This document shows positions 1 through 7,831 of a stretch of DNA of 64,000 nt, piece by piece (the stretch's first letter is position 1; every line of letters starts with the position of its first letter). The translations under genes were made by a program, and so were the position numbers. Origin of the DNA: an uncultured Clostridia bacterium (lineage in GTDB: Bacteria; Bacillota; Clostridia; Christensenellales; Borkfalkiaceae); the NCBI GenBank assembly GCA_934278995.1, contig CAKQWM010000008.1, forward strand, positions 31,912 to 95,911, given 5' to 3'. The notes under the pieces were generated by a model. The model saw only the letters and a program-made list of their open reading frames with translations. It was not told where the DNA came from and ran no database searches.

Positions 1-2
1 CG

Positions 3-377
3 GTTTTAACTTTCCCGTATTCTCCTACCGACTCGTTAAAAGATAAAATTTTATCTCTTACCGAAAAAATATACGGCGGGGCGGACGTTATATATACCGC
101 TGCCGCCGAAAAGCAGATAGCCGAAATAACCGAACTCGGTTTTTCCTCTTTACCCGTATGTATGGCGAAAACTCAATACAGCCTTTCCGACAATCCCGCT
201 TTATTCGGCGCGCCGAGCGGTTTTACCTTAACCGTCAGAAACGTAAAAGTATCTAACGGGGCGGGCTTCGTCGTAATTTTAACGGGCGACGTTATGACTA
301 TGCCGGGGCTTCCGAAAAAGCCGGCGGCGGAAAACATCGACGTAAAAAGCGACGGAAAAATCGTCGGGTTATTTTAA
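3..377 (+). CDS. fhs: Formate-tetrahydrofolate ligase, C-terminal 124 residues (5' end outside window)
   Basis: This is the end of a gene that begins before the window; the frame is open from base 3 to the TAA at 375-377. The product would make 10-formyl-tetrahydrofolate from formate, ATP and tetrahydrofolate, in cytosolic one-carbon metabolism. The family-typical tail is easy to read: VCMAKTQYSLSD, then GDVMTMPGLPKKPAAE, then the terminal DGKIVGLF. The ATP-binding part is not in the window. A methionine at 162 lies inside the conserved VCMAKTQ motif and is not a start. A lipoprotein gene follows after 15 bases. Assignment is from motif recognition and is confident; completeness upstream cannot be judged. 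Confidence 0.93.
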   Translation, partial: VLTFPYSPTDSLKDKILSLTEKIYGGADVIYTAAAEKQIAEITELGFSSLPVCMAKTQYSLSDNPALFGAPSGFTLTVRNVKVSNGAGFVVILTGDVMTMPGLPKKPAAENIDVKSDGKIVGLF

Positions 378-392
378 CGGACGGGGGGCATC

Positions 393-1145
393 ATGAAAAA
401 AATAACAGCGTTTCTTTTGGCTACCATTATTGCGATTATTTCGTGCGGTTGCGCGCCGAAAGTTTTCAGGGCAAATTTGTATTCTCCGACCGAAGAAGAA
501 TACAAAAAAATCGTGAGCGCGTTCCAAAACGACGATTCGCCTTTTTCCTTGACGAAAGGTTCTTATCGGCTCAGCGGTAATCTTTTTTTGAAAAACGGAA
601 TCAACAGCGTTTATTATGCTTCCGATATTTCGTTTGACGATTCTTTTGTCAAAGGGAAGTCCGGCGTCGTAAGAAAAACGCCGATTCTTAATTATAAGGA
701 AACTTTAAACTATTATTTAAAAGACGGTAAAACTTACCTCGAAAAAAACGAAGAGGCTAAACCGTTTACCATATCTATAGACGACGCGTTATCGTCAATA
801 GGTTGCCCGTTAGAGTTTATAAACCTTTTAAGCGCGATAATTAAAAATATCGATCTCCTCTCGGTAAGCGAAGTCGAAACGGCAAGATATTTTCAACTGC
901 TTTACGTGCGCATAAAAATAAACGCGGTTTCAGTAAAACCTCTTTTTTTCAGAGGCATTGACGCAGAAACGGCGGTAGGGGACGTATATCTTACCTACGA
1001 CGAGCATCTTTCGCATTTTATCGGTTTTAAACTGACTTTTAAATCCTGTATCGACGAAGATTATTTACGTAATAACGACGTCATTGTGGGAAACGTCGGC
1101 ATGTTTACACAAATCGAATCCGACCTTTCTTTTTATAAAAAATAA
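393..1145 (+). CDS. Predicted lipoprotein of unknown function
   Basis: A 250-residue protein with a short basic N-terminus, a hydrophobic segment at about residues 5-17 and a lipobox-like IISC around Cys17, with another Cys two residues on, so it is probably exported and lipid-anchored. The start ATG follows a G-rich stretch (381-388) at suitable spacing. The body is rich in charged and aromatic residues with no motif I recognise; it resembles small LolA-like or DUF lipoproteins only in general character. It follows fhs closely but a functional link is not implied. No terminator is evident directly after it; the next promoter-like sequence begins at 1196. Confidence 0.75.
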   Translation: MKKITAFLLATIIAIISCGCAPKVFRANLYSPTEEEYKKIVSAFQNDDSPFSLTKGSYRLSGNLFLKNGINSVYYASDISFDDSFVKGKSGVVRKTPILNYKETLNYYLKDGKTYLEKNEEAKPFTISIDDALSSIGCPLEFINLLSAIIKNIDLLSVSEVETARYFQLLYVRIKINAVSVKPLFFRGIDAETAVGDVYLTYDEHLSHFIGFKLTFKSCIDEDYLRNNDVIVGNVGMFTQIESDLSFYKK

Positions 1146-1195
1146 CAATCAAAAAAAACGATTTATAATTTCACGCTAATATATGTCAAACAGGC

Positions 1196-1224
1196 TTGCT
1201 TTTCCGTAAACTTTATGGTAAAAT
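1196..1224 (+). promoter_or_regulatory. Promoter for the surface-protein leader
   Basis: TTGCTT at 1196-1201, a 17-base spacer and TAAAAT at 1219-1224, with TG one base upstream of the -10 (extended -10). Expected transcript start is near 1231, giving a leader of about 360 bases before the gene at 1591. A second match, TTGACA at 1314 with GACAAT at 1337, overlaps the leader ORF start and is weaker at the -10. Confidence 0.6.
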
Positions 1225-1323
1225 GTAAAAAATGAAACATATCATATATTGATATGCGGAACTTTTAACGCCGAATAACCTGCAAAAAAAATGCGAAATA
1301 CAGGCAAAAGGAGTTGACAAGGT

Positions 1324-1453
<130 letters not shown>

Positions 1454-1473
<20 letters not shown>

Positions 1474-1501
1474 ACCTATGGGGCGGTGCGATTTTGCTTT
1501 T
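1454..1501 (+). terminator. Terminator-like hairpin in the leader (possible attenuator)
   Basis: CGCACTGCTGCATAGG (1454-1469) can pair with 1475-1490 across a five-base loop, with one G-G mismatch and two G-U pairs. It is followed by ATTTTGCTTTT. The stop codon of the leader ORF is in the loop. The structure lies between promoter and surface-protein gene, where an intrinsic terminator would act as an attenuator. Confidence 0.55.
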
Positions 1502-1590
1502 ATAAGGAAAAAATACTACATTTTTACAAAGGTTTTAAGTCGCAACAGCGACACAGAACATATCCTAAATCTAAAAAAGGAGATACGATT

Positions 1591-4500
1591 ATGACACACA
1601 CAAAGGCGAATAAATCAAAGATATTGGCACTTATACTCGGTCTTACGATGTGCATTGCGCTTATGCTCGGCATTGTGTTTGCAAGCCCGACGAATACAGT
1701 ATATGCTGCAGGAGAAGACGGAACAGCGCCGACAATTATCCGCACGGGCGGTATTGATGTTGATAGAAAAAACCATATGGGCAATCTTCCTGCGGCAATC
1801 AAAGGCAAGCCTTACAAGGCGGAAGACGGTAGCAACTATAAAATTGAGGTGACAGGAACAGAACCGTTCACTTTTCACGCATATAAATCGGGTGAAGGCC
1901 GTGCCCCACTGCCCGAAGGACTTTCACTAAACTCGGTGACAGGCGAAATCGAAGGTACGCCTACGGGAGAAACAGGTCCATACAATATCAGCGTTACCGT
2001 TACAAATAAATTCGGTAGTGATAACATTTTTGTGGGGATGTACGTTTACGACGAAACCTCCAAACCGCAAATCACAACGCCAGCTGGAGCATTGCCGGAC
2101 GGTTATTTAAATTCTTCTTATAATCAAAAGATAGATTTTACCCATAACATGAGCAATTTTCCCGAAGTAAGTATTCCAAGTGGCACTTTACCTGACGGGT
2201 TAACATTCCTACGTCAAGGTCGCACTATCGCAATATACGGAACGCCTACCAAGGCGAGGACGTACACTTTTACCGTGCGCGTAGAAAACGGTGCAGGATT
2301 TGACGAAAAACAATATACCATAACAATCAAAAATGAAATCGTCCGCCCTGAAATTCAAATGGACATGACTGTCATAAATGATAGTTATTCAAAAGTTAGT
2401 GATAGCGGTGATCTTGAAATAATCAAAGGAAAACCGGTAGACGTTCAGTTTTGCGCTACGGGTACAAATACACCCGAGAAGCCTATCAAATGGTCTTGCG
2501 ATGAAACCGTATTGCCGGAAGGACTTACTCTTTCGGAAAGCGGTCGTCTGACAGGCACTGTGGCTGAAAGCGTTGAACTTCCCAATTGGGGCTATAAGCA
2601 TTTTTATATAAAGCTTAAGGCAACAAATGTAAATAGTTCAGGAGTGGAACAAAGTAATACATCGTCTTACGCTTTAATAGTATATGAAAACGGAAAAATA
2701 ACAGGAGTTACTATTTCCCCTGAAAACACTTCCGTTCCTAAGGGCGGGCAAAGGCAATTTACCGCAATCGTAATTGGACACGGCGATTTTGACAAGTCGG
2801 TTACGTGGAATGTATATTATCATAGTTCCAAAGATACAAAAATATCTCAAGACGGCATTTTGACTGTCGGAATTGATGAAACGGCAACAGAAATAGGAGT
2901 TGAAGCAAGAATCAGCAGAGACACTTTTAAAGAAATACCGGTAACTATAATAACCCATACGCACTCGATAACGCTTGTCTCTGAAACACCGAAAACCTGC
3001 ACAACGGACGGAAATAAAGAACATTTCAAATGTAACGTTTGCGGAGATTTGTTTTCGGACGCAGGAGGGGTTAATGTACTTACCGAAGAACAAGTAAAAA
3101 TCCCTGCTGGACACGAATACGGTGAATTAGTGCCAAAACAAGAGCCTACCTGCAAACAAACGGGTATGCAAGCACATTACAAATGCTCGGTTTGCAACAA
3201 GTATTTTGACGAAAGCAAAACCGAAAGGACCGAAGCGGAATTGACTATTCCTGTAAATCCGAACGCTCACGATTTTGGGGCGTGGATAGAGGAAGTTCCT
3301 GCAACTTGCGTGGCAACTGGAACAAAAGGTCATAAAGATTGTAATAGGTGCAATAAGCATTGTGACGAGAGCGGAAATGAAATCACCGACCTTACAATTT
3401 CTACAAACGACAATCACGACTGGAACGCTTGGGCAAGTAACAAAGACGGAACGCATACTCGCACTTGTAAGAGAGATAGCAGCCATAAAGAAAACGGCAC
3501 TTGCTCGGGCGGAACGGCAACTTGCACAACAAAAGCGGTTTGTGACTTTTGCAGAACAACGTATGGTAATACTGCACCGCATAACACAACACAATACGGC
3601 GGAAAAGATAGTTCGGGACACTGGGATAAATGCTCGACTTGCGATAACAAATTCAACTTTGAAGCACATACCCCTGACAGAGAAAAGGCTGACGAAACCA
3701 ACCCTGTAAAATGCACGAAGTGTGGTTTTGAAATTACTCCTGCGGGACATTATAATCATACGGCAGACAGTGAATGGCACAATTCGGCAGACGGAAAGTA
3801 TCACTATCACAAATGTACGCATTGCTCGGAGATTTTGGACAAAGCAGATCACTCGGGTGGAACGGCAACCTGCGAAAATAAAGCAGTTTGCTCTGTTTGT
3901 AGTCTTGAGTATGGTGATAAACTCGGTCACGACTATGGCGAAGTGACATATACTTGGACGAGTGACAACACTTGCAAAGCGGAAAGGGTTTGCAAGCACG
4001 ACAGCGCCCATATCGAAAGCGAAACGGTACCCGCAACAGGAACGACTATCAAAGCGGCAACCTGCAAAGAAAAAGGCAAAATGAAATATACCGCTACCTT
4101 TGTGAATACTGCGTTTGCGGCGCAAGAAAAGGAAGTGGATATTGATTTTGCCGAGCATACATACGGTGACCTGATACCCGAAGTTCCTGCAACTTGTATC
4201 GCAGGCGGTATGAAAGCACACTACAAATGCACAGGGTGCGGAAAATACTTTGACGCGGACAAAAACGAAACAACCGAAGAAGCGTTGAAAACTCCCATCA
4301 GCCCATACTACGGGCACAACTTTGGTCGTTGGGTAGAAGAAAAGTACGCTACTTGTCAAGCCCCGGGCAGAAAAGGATACAAGCATTGCAGCATCTGCAA
4401 CAAGGATTACGACGCAAGCAATACGGAAATTACCGATTGGGTTATCCCTGTCAATCCGGACGGTCACCAATTGGGTGATTCGGTTGCAGAAGTTCCTGCA

Positions 4501-5202
4501 ACTTGCAAAGATCCCGGCGTGAAAGAGCATAGAGACTGCAGATTGTGCGGAAAACATTGCGACCCGATAAGCCGAAAAGAGATTGCGGACTTGACTATCC
4601 CCACCACAAACGACCATACCTTTGGTGGTTGGACGGACGAAGTTGCGCCGACAACCACAGAATTTGGAACGAAAGGACATAAAGATTGCACGGTTTGCGG
4701 AAAGCACTTTGATAAAGACGGCAACGAAATCACCGAACTTAAAATTGCCAAAATCGGCACGCATAACGTGGTAATAAACGGCGAAAGCAATTTCTATGCA
4801 CACGGCGAAAGCGTAACCGTAACGGCAGAAGATAAAGAAGGCAAAGAGTTCGTTGGCTGGAAGGACGAAAGCGGAGAAATCGTCAGCACCAAAAAGGAAT
4901 ATACCTTCAAGGTAGAGGGAGAAAAAACCCTTACGGCGGTATATGAAGATAAGTCTTCGGGCGGTGGCGAAATCACCCCGCCTGCTAAAAAAGACGGACT
5001 TTCGGGCGGACAAATTGCGGGTATCGTAATCGGTTCGGTAGCGGTCGCAGGAATCGGCGGATTTGCAATCTTCTGGTTTGCAGTCAAGAAAAAGACCTTT
5101 GCAGAATTGGGCGTTGCATTAAAGAAAGGCTTTACCGCAATCGGAAACTTCTTCAAAACTCTCGGAGCAAAAATCAAAGCATTGTTCACCAAGAAAAAAT
5201 AA
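1591..5202 (+). CDS. Large cysteine-rich surface protein with Ig-like domains and C-terminal membrane anchor
   Basis: A 1203-residue exported protein. ATG 1591 is chosen because GGAG at 1579-1582 precedes it by 8 bases and a clear signal peptide follows (basic start, hydrophobic core about residues 11-31, likely cleavage after VYAA near 40). Residues about 55-270 hold two or three putative Ig-like (He_PIG-type) modules with LPDGL and GTPT signatures; about 385-475 is a Big_2-like domain; about 475-1060 is a run of degenerate modules of 45-70 residues with CxxC pairs and recurring EVPATC, GTKGHKDC and HYKC phrases; about 1070-1118 resembles an InlB B-repeat. A membrane helix at about 1140-1166 and a basic amphipathic tail end the protein. 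No LPXTG motif is seen. The CxxC pairs suggest metal binding or disulfides. Function is unknown; adhesion is only a guess. Confidence 0.85.
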   Translation: MTHTKANKSKILALILGLTMCIALMLGIVFASPTNTVYAAGEDGTAPTIIRTGGIDVDRKNHMGNLPAAIKGKPYKAEDGSNYKIEVTGTEPFTFHAYKSGEGRAPLPEGLSLNSVTGEIEGTPTGETGPYNISVTVTNKFGSDNIFVGMYVYDETSKPQITTPAGALPDGYLNSSYNQKIDFTHNMSNFPEVSIPSGTLPDGLTFLRQGRTIAIYGTPTKARTYTFTVRVENGAGFDEKQYTITIKNEIVRPEIQMDMTVINDSYSKVSDSGDLEIIKGKPVDVQFCATGTNTPEKPIKWSCDETVLPEGLTLSESGRLTGTVAESVELPNWGYKHFYIKLKATNVNSSGVEQSNTSSYALIVYENGKITGVTISPENTSVPKGGQRQFTAIVIGHGDFDKSVTWNVYYHSSKDTKISQDGILTVGIDETATEIGVEARISRDTFKEIPVTIITHTHSITLVSETPKTCTTDGNKEHFKCNVCGDLFSDAGGVNVLTEEQVKIPAGHEYGELVPKQEPTCKQTGMQAHYKCSVCNKYFDESKTERTEAELTIPVNPNAHDFGAWIEEVPATCVATGTKGHKDCNRCNKHCDESGNEITDLTISTNDNHDWNAWASNKDGTHTRTCKRDSSHKENGTCSGGTATCTTKAVCDFCRTTYGNTAPHNTTQYGGKDSSGHWDKCSTCDNKFNFEAHTPDREKADETNPVKCTKCGFEITPAGHYNHTADSEWHNSADGKYHYHKCTHCSEILDKADHSGGTATCENKAVCSVCSLEYGDKLGHDYGEVTYTWTSDNTCKAERVCKHDSAHIESETVPATGTTIKAATCKEKGKMKYTATFVNTAFAAQEKEVDIDFAEHTYGDLIPEVPATCIAGGMKAHYKCTGCGKYFDADKNETTEEALKTPISPYYGHNFGRWVEEKYATCQAPGRKGYKHCSICNKDYDASNTEITDWVIPVNPDGHQLGDSVAEVPATCKDPGVKEHRDCRLCGKHCDPISRKEIADLTIPTTNDHTFGGWTDEVAPTTTEFGTKGHKDCTVCGKHFDKDGNEITELKIAKIGTHNVVINGESNFYAHGESVTVTAEDKEGKEFVGWKDESGEIVSTKKEYTFKVEGEKTLTAVYEDKSSGGGEITPPAKKDGLSGGQIAGIVIGSVAVAGIGGFAIFWFAVKKKTFAELGVALKKGFTAIGNFFKTLGAKIKALFTKKK

Positions 5203-5230
5203 TTTGCAGGATTAAGCAAAACTAAATAAT

Positions 5231-5522
5231 AGGGATTCCAATCATTATCACTAATTATTTTTGCGGGAATAAATCGGTTTTTGCTGTGTTAAACTCCCGT
5301 CACCGTACCATAGTACGCTTTCGGTCGTTTGCCTTGCAAAAACTTTAACCTAAAGAGGCGATTTCTTCGCCGCAAAAATGCTTCGCACCGAAAAGAGCGC
5401 ATTTTTAGATGATTTTTCGTGAGCGTAAGGGATGCCGTACTATCCGTACTGCGACCGAGCGGTCACGGAAAAGGGCTGAAAAGTCGCCTTTTCGGTAATT
5501 AGCGATGACGAATGGAATCCCT
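5231..5522. mobile_element. MITE-like element with about 27-bp terminal inverted repeats
   Basis: The left end (5231-5257, starting AGGGATTCCA) and the reverse complement of the right end (5496-5522) agree at 23 of 27 positions. Internal segments around 5298-5330 and 5430-5475 are also partly complementary (copies of ACCGTAC and TAGTACG with GGTCG). There is no coding frame. I could not see an unambiguous target-site duplication. Size, ends and lack of genes fit a non-autonomous miniature transposon. Confidence 0.6.
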
Positions 5523-5526
5523 AACA

Positions 5527-5564
5527 AAAAAGAGAGTTTGACTACGGTTAGACTCTCTTTTCTG
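5527..5564 (+). terminator. Intrinsic terminator after the surface-protein region
   Basis: An AAAAGAGAGTTTGAC arm pairs with GTTAGACTCTCTTTT across a short TACG loop, followed by CTGTTTT. The A-rich arm makes it potentially bidirectional. If the MITE-like element inserted later, this may be the original terminator of the surface-protein gene. Confidence 0.75.
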
Positions 5565-5625
5565 TTTTATCTTTTCTACTATATAATTTATAATCGAAAA
5601 ATTGATTTGGCTCTTTGGCGGGCGC

Positions 5626-5886
5626 TTGACTTATGCAGGTTTTTTTCGTAATTTTGTAAGCGCCGTAAAAAAGGATTTTCGCGCGGTATCGGGTATAAGT
5701 AAAAATTGCGTAAAAGAATAAGTAAAAACCACGTTAAAACCACTTTAAAGCCGACAGGGGACGCGCTTTTGTTACCGAAGAAAAAAACTTTTAAAAAGAA
5801 AAATAGACCCCCTAAAGCGCGTCCCCATTAGGGATTTTTTAGTACATTGTAAAAGGGTAGCAAATTTTGCTACCCTTTGTCTTTTT
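5626..5886 (+). ncRNA. Possible small transcript (promoter-like site to terminator)
   Basis: TTGACT (5626-5631), 17 bases, TAATTT (5649-5654) resembles a promoter, and a good terminator ends at 5886, which would give about 225 bases with no convincing ORF. Inside, GGGGACGCGCTTT (5757-5769) is complementary to 5814-5826. No known RNA family is recognised; the paired 13-mers could equally be a REP-like repeat. This is speculative. Confidence 0.25.
5852..5886 (+). terminator. Strong intrinsic terminator
   Basis: AAAGGGTAGCAA and TTGCTACCCTTT form a perfect 12-bp stem with a three-base loop, followed after GTC by a run of six T. Orientation is plus; the transcript it ends is not certain. Confidence 0.8.
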
Positions 5887-5895
5887 TGCTTTGCA

Positions 5896-6094
5896 AACAG
5901 TTATAGTTTCAGAACAAGTCTAAAAGTTATATTTCGACTTTCAGCCGAAGTTATATTATATTTGCCTTAACTTCTCTCGAAGAGAGAAATAACACTTTGC
6001 TGAAAGCAAAATATAACTGCGTTAGCAATATAACTTGCCGTAGGGCAAATATAGTTGCGGCGTAGCGATAAATCCCTATCGCTACGCCGCTAAG
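5896..6094. repeat. Array of small hairpins separated by an ATATAACT-like linker
   Basis: Short self-complementary segments alternate with a near-constant linker (variants of ATATAACT, GTTATAT, ATATAGTT). Clear units are TTCTCTC-GAA-GAGAGAA, TTTGCT-GAA-AGCAAA, TGC-GTTA-GCA and TTGCC-GTAG-GGCAA. The last is a 14-bp stem, 6061 region, GCGGCGTAGCGATA pairing with 6081-6094 over a six-base loop. The stems differ in sequence while the linker recurs. The final hairpin lies 22 bases beyond the 3' end of rpsT and could stabilise that transcript, but has no T-run. Confidence 0.65.
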
Positions 6095-6115
6095 GGGCCG
6101 TAGATTATTTTAAGG

Positions 6116-6379
6116 TTATGCTAATGCGTTGATTCTCTTGGCGAAACCCGACTTTTTGTTTGCGGCGGTATTTATGTGCATTCTGCCTGCGCTTACAGCC
6201 TGGTCTAAAAGTTTGGACGTTTCCCTGAAAATCTCCTGCGCCTTTGCTTTTTCACCGTTTTCGATAGCAGCGTTCAACTTTCTGACGGAAGTTTTAACTT
6301 CTGCAAGAGCGCTTCTGTTACGAGCGTTTTTGGTTTCGGTTACTAAAACACGTTTTTTAGCGGATTTAATATTGGGCAC
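6116..6379 (-). CDS. rpsT: 30S ribosomal protein S20
   Basis: An 87-residue basic protein beginning MPNIKSAKKRV and containing SALAEVKTSVRKL and INTAANKKSG, matching S20, which binds 16S rRNA in the small subunit. Length is normal for the family. The start codon is GTG (bases 6377-6379 on the minus strand), with AAGGAG (6388-6393) nine bases before it. A non-AUG start recalls the UUG start of E. coli rpsT, where it contributes to autoregulation; whether that applies here is inference. It is transcribed away from the mraZ cluster. Confidence 0.95.
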   Translation of the reverse strand: MPNIKSAKKRVLVTETKNARNRSALAEVKTSVRKLNAAIENGEKAKAQEIFRETSKLLDQAVSAGRMHINTAANKKSGFAKRINALA

Positions 6380-6399
6380 GGTTGTATCTCCTTATACGT

Positions 6400-6424
6400 A
6401 AGCCCTTTTGGGGGCTTTTTTATT
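6400..6424 (+). terminator. Hairpin in rpsT leader; reads as terminator on the plus strand
   Basis: AAGCCC (6400-6405) pairs with GGGCTT (6412-6417) and is followed by a T-run on the plus strand. On the minus strand the same hairpin lies in the rpsT 5' leader, just upstream of its ribosome binding site, where it could be a control element. Confidence 0.45.
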
Positions 6425-6437
6425 TTACTACTGTGGT

Positions 6438-6466
6438 ATTTTATCATACTTGCATGGTTTTTGCAA
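6438..6466 (-). promoter_or_regulatory. rpsT promoter
   Basis: On the minus strand TTGCAA (6461-6466), 17 bases, TAAAAT (6438-6443), with TGA before the -10 (extended -10). It is placed about 60 bases upstream of the GTG start. Confidence 0.75.
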
Positions 6467-7317
6467 GGGTTTTTAAGGTTTTTTTACATTTTAAGCCAAC
6501 TTTTTTAATTTTTAATCCCTGTTTTCGGATAAACGTTTTTTTATTGCGTAAAGATAAAAACCGCAAATTTTTTCGGTTTTTTAAACCGTAAATTTTATAA
6601 ACGAAAAAAGCAAAATTACGAAATGTTAAAAACCCGCGATTTTACTTATGATTTTGTTAATTACCGCGTCGCGCCGAAAAAGTTATCAACATTTACCGCC
6701 TCCGTTTTTTTGTCGTCGGAGCAAAAACACGGTGCTTTATTATTTGTGTTTTAATATCTTAAAATTTCAGAAAAAACGGTTAATTTTTATCAACTCAAAT
6801 TTTTCAAACAAACGTTCTGTATTTTTGGCGCTTACATTGCCGATTTTGCGTTTTGTGGATAACTTTAAGGCTGCAAGATACCTAACGAGTTATTCACATT
6901 TTTTCTTTTTCCCAAGAAAAAAGGCGAGTAGTAAGAGCGAAAAAAAACGTTTGCCGTCGTGATAAAATTTTTTCTTTTCGTTTGCTTTTTTAAAGTCGAT
7001 TATTAAAGGCGCTTCTTAATATATATGAAAGCATAGGGATTCGTTTGAGGTAATTTTTGCTTTTTTGTTATTTTTGAACCGTTTTCGGTAAATTTGTGGG
7101 ATTTTAAGCCACCAAAAACAGAGGAGTTAATAATAATCGTTCCTTTGGTGAAAATATAGATAAAAAATCGTAAAAAACGACAAAATGCGACTATTTATGC
7201 CGAATTTTAAATATAATTATTTAAGTCCTGCGTTTTATGTTTTTTCGGTTTGGCACAAATGTTCTAAAAATTCCGCTAAAAATCTTAAAAATTTTTTAAT
7301 TTTTTTTGCAAAAGTGG
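6467..7317. other. AT-rich spacer with DnaA-box-like sites
   Basis: No gene is supported in this stretch between divergent rpsT and mraZ. It is strongly AT-rich with many T-runs. Possible DnaA boxes are TGTGGATAA (6854-6862, exact reverse complement of TTATCCACA), TTATTCACA (6890-6898) and TTATCAACA (6683-6691, one mismatch). No dnaA, dnaN, rpmH or rnpA neighbours are present. Small ORFs here are Phe/Lys-rich chance frames. Confidence 0.5.
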
Positions 7318-7346
7318 TTGATTATGGCTAAAATTTATGCTATAAT
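7318..7346 (+). promoter_or_regulatory. Promoter of the mraZ division cluster
   Basis: TTGATT (7318-7323), 17 bases and TATAAT (7341-7346), preceded by TGC (extended -10). Transcription would start near 7353, 26 bases before the mraZ ATG. Confidence 0.85.
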
Positions 7347-7378
7347 CATCTTGTCATCAAAAAAAGGAGGGTAAGTAT

Positions 7379-7831
7379 ATGTTTTTCGGCACGTACTTTC
7401 ATCAGATGGACGCTAAAAACAGAATACGCATCCCTTCGAGGTTCAAAAACGAACTCGGCACCACTTACGTCGTAGGACGTTCCGCAATGCCGGGCGCTTT
7501 GGCGCTTTACACCATCGAGGAGTTTACGGAGATTGCAAAAAAGAAACATTCGCCGTTTAACAAGGCTGCCGAAATGGCGTACAACGTATTTTTCGGGTCT
7601 TACTTCGAGGTGTCGGAGGACACCCAGGGAAGGCTTCAGATAACCGAAGCCATCAAAAAGATAGTATCGCTCGATAAAGATATCGTTTTTATAGGGGCGC
7701 AGGATCACATAAATTTGATGTCAAAAAGAACCTTTGATGCGATGAACGAGGCGTTGAGTTACGATGACGCGCTTGAAATACTCGACAAAGAGTATCAGAA
7801 GAACAAGGAAAACGAACAAAGTAACCGGTAA
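7379..7831 (+). CDS. mraZ: Transcriptional regulator MraZ
   Basis: A 150-residue protein, close to the usual family length, with two SpoVT/AbrB-like halves: MDAKNRIRIPSRFK near residues 9-22 and DTQGRLQI in the second half. MraZ binds DNA repeats upstream of its own operon and tunes division and cell-wall genes. It starts eight bases after AAGGAGGG (7364-7371), under a consensus promoter, and is the first gene of the division cluster. rsmH begins at the base after its stop. I did not find a clear set of TGGG-type MraZ boxes upstream. Confidence 0.95.
   Translation: MFFGTYFHQMDAKNRIRIPSRFKNELGTTYVVGRSAMPGALALYTIEEFTEIAKKKHSPFNKAAEMAYNVFFGSYFEVSEDTQGRLQITEAIKKIVSLDKDIVFIGAQDHINLMSKRTFDAMNEALSYDDALEILDKEYQKNKENEQSNR

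Larger units (their letters stand above)
5203..6115. other. Gene-free spacer rich in repeats and terminators
   Basis: No convincing gene lies between the surface protein and rpsT. The stretch contains a MITE-like element (5231-5522), a terminator (5527-5561), a promoter-like site with a possible small transcript (5626-5886), a REP-like pair of complementary 13-mers (5757-5769 and 5814-5826) and an array of small hairpins (about 5896-6094). These are listed separately. Confidence 0.8.

Noticed and set aside
1486..1590. Upstream GTG start extending the surface protein by 35 residues
   Set aside because: It would place a basic stretch before the signal peptide, while ATG 1591 has a good ribosome binding site.
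3127..5013. 628-codon minus-strand frame opposite the surface protein
   Set aside because: It is the antisense of repetitive coding DNA, is full of Cys, Phe and Arg with no domain, and the plus-strand frame has a signal peptide, ribosome binding site and recognisable modules.
6648..6962. 104-codon ORF in the rpsT-mraZ spacer
   Set aside because: Composition follows the AT-rich DNA (Phe, Lys, Ser), no ribosome binding site, and it covers the DnaA-box-like sites.
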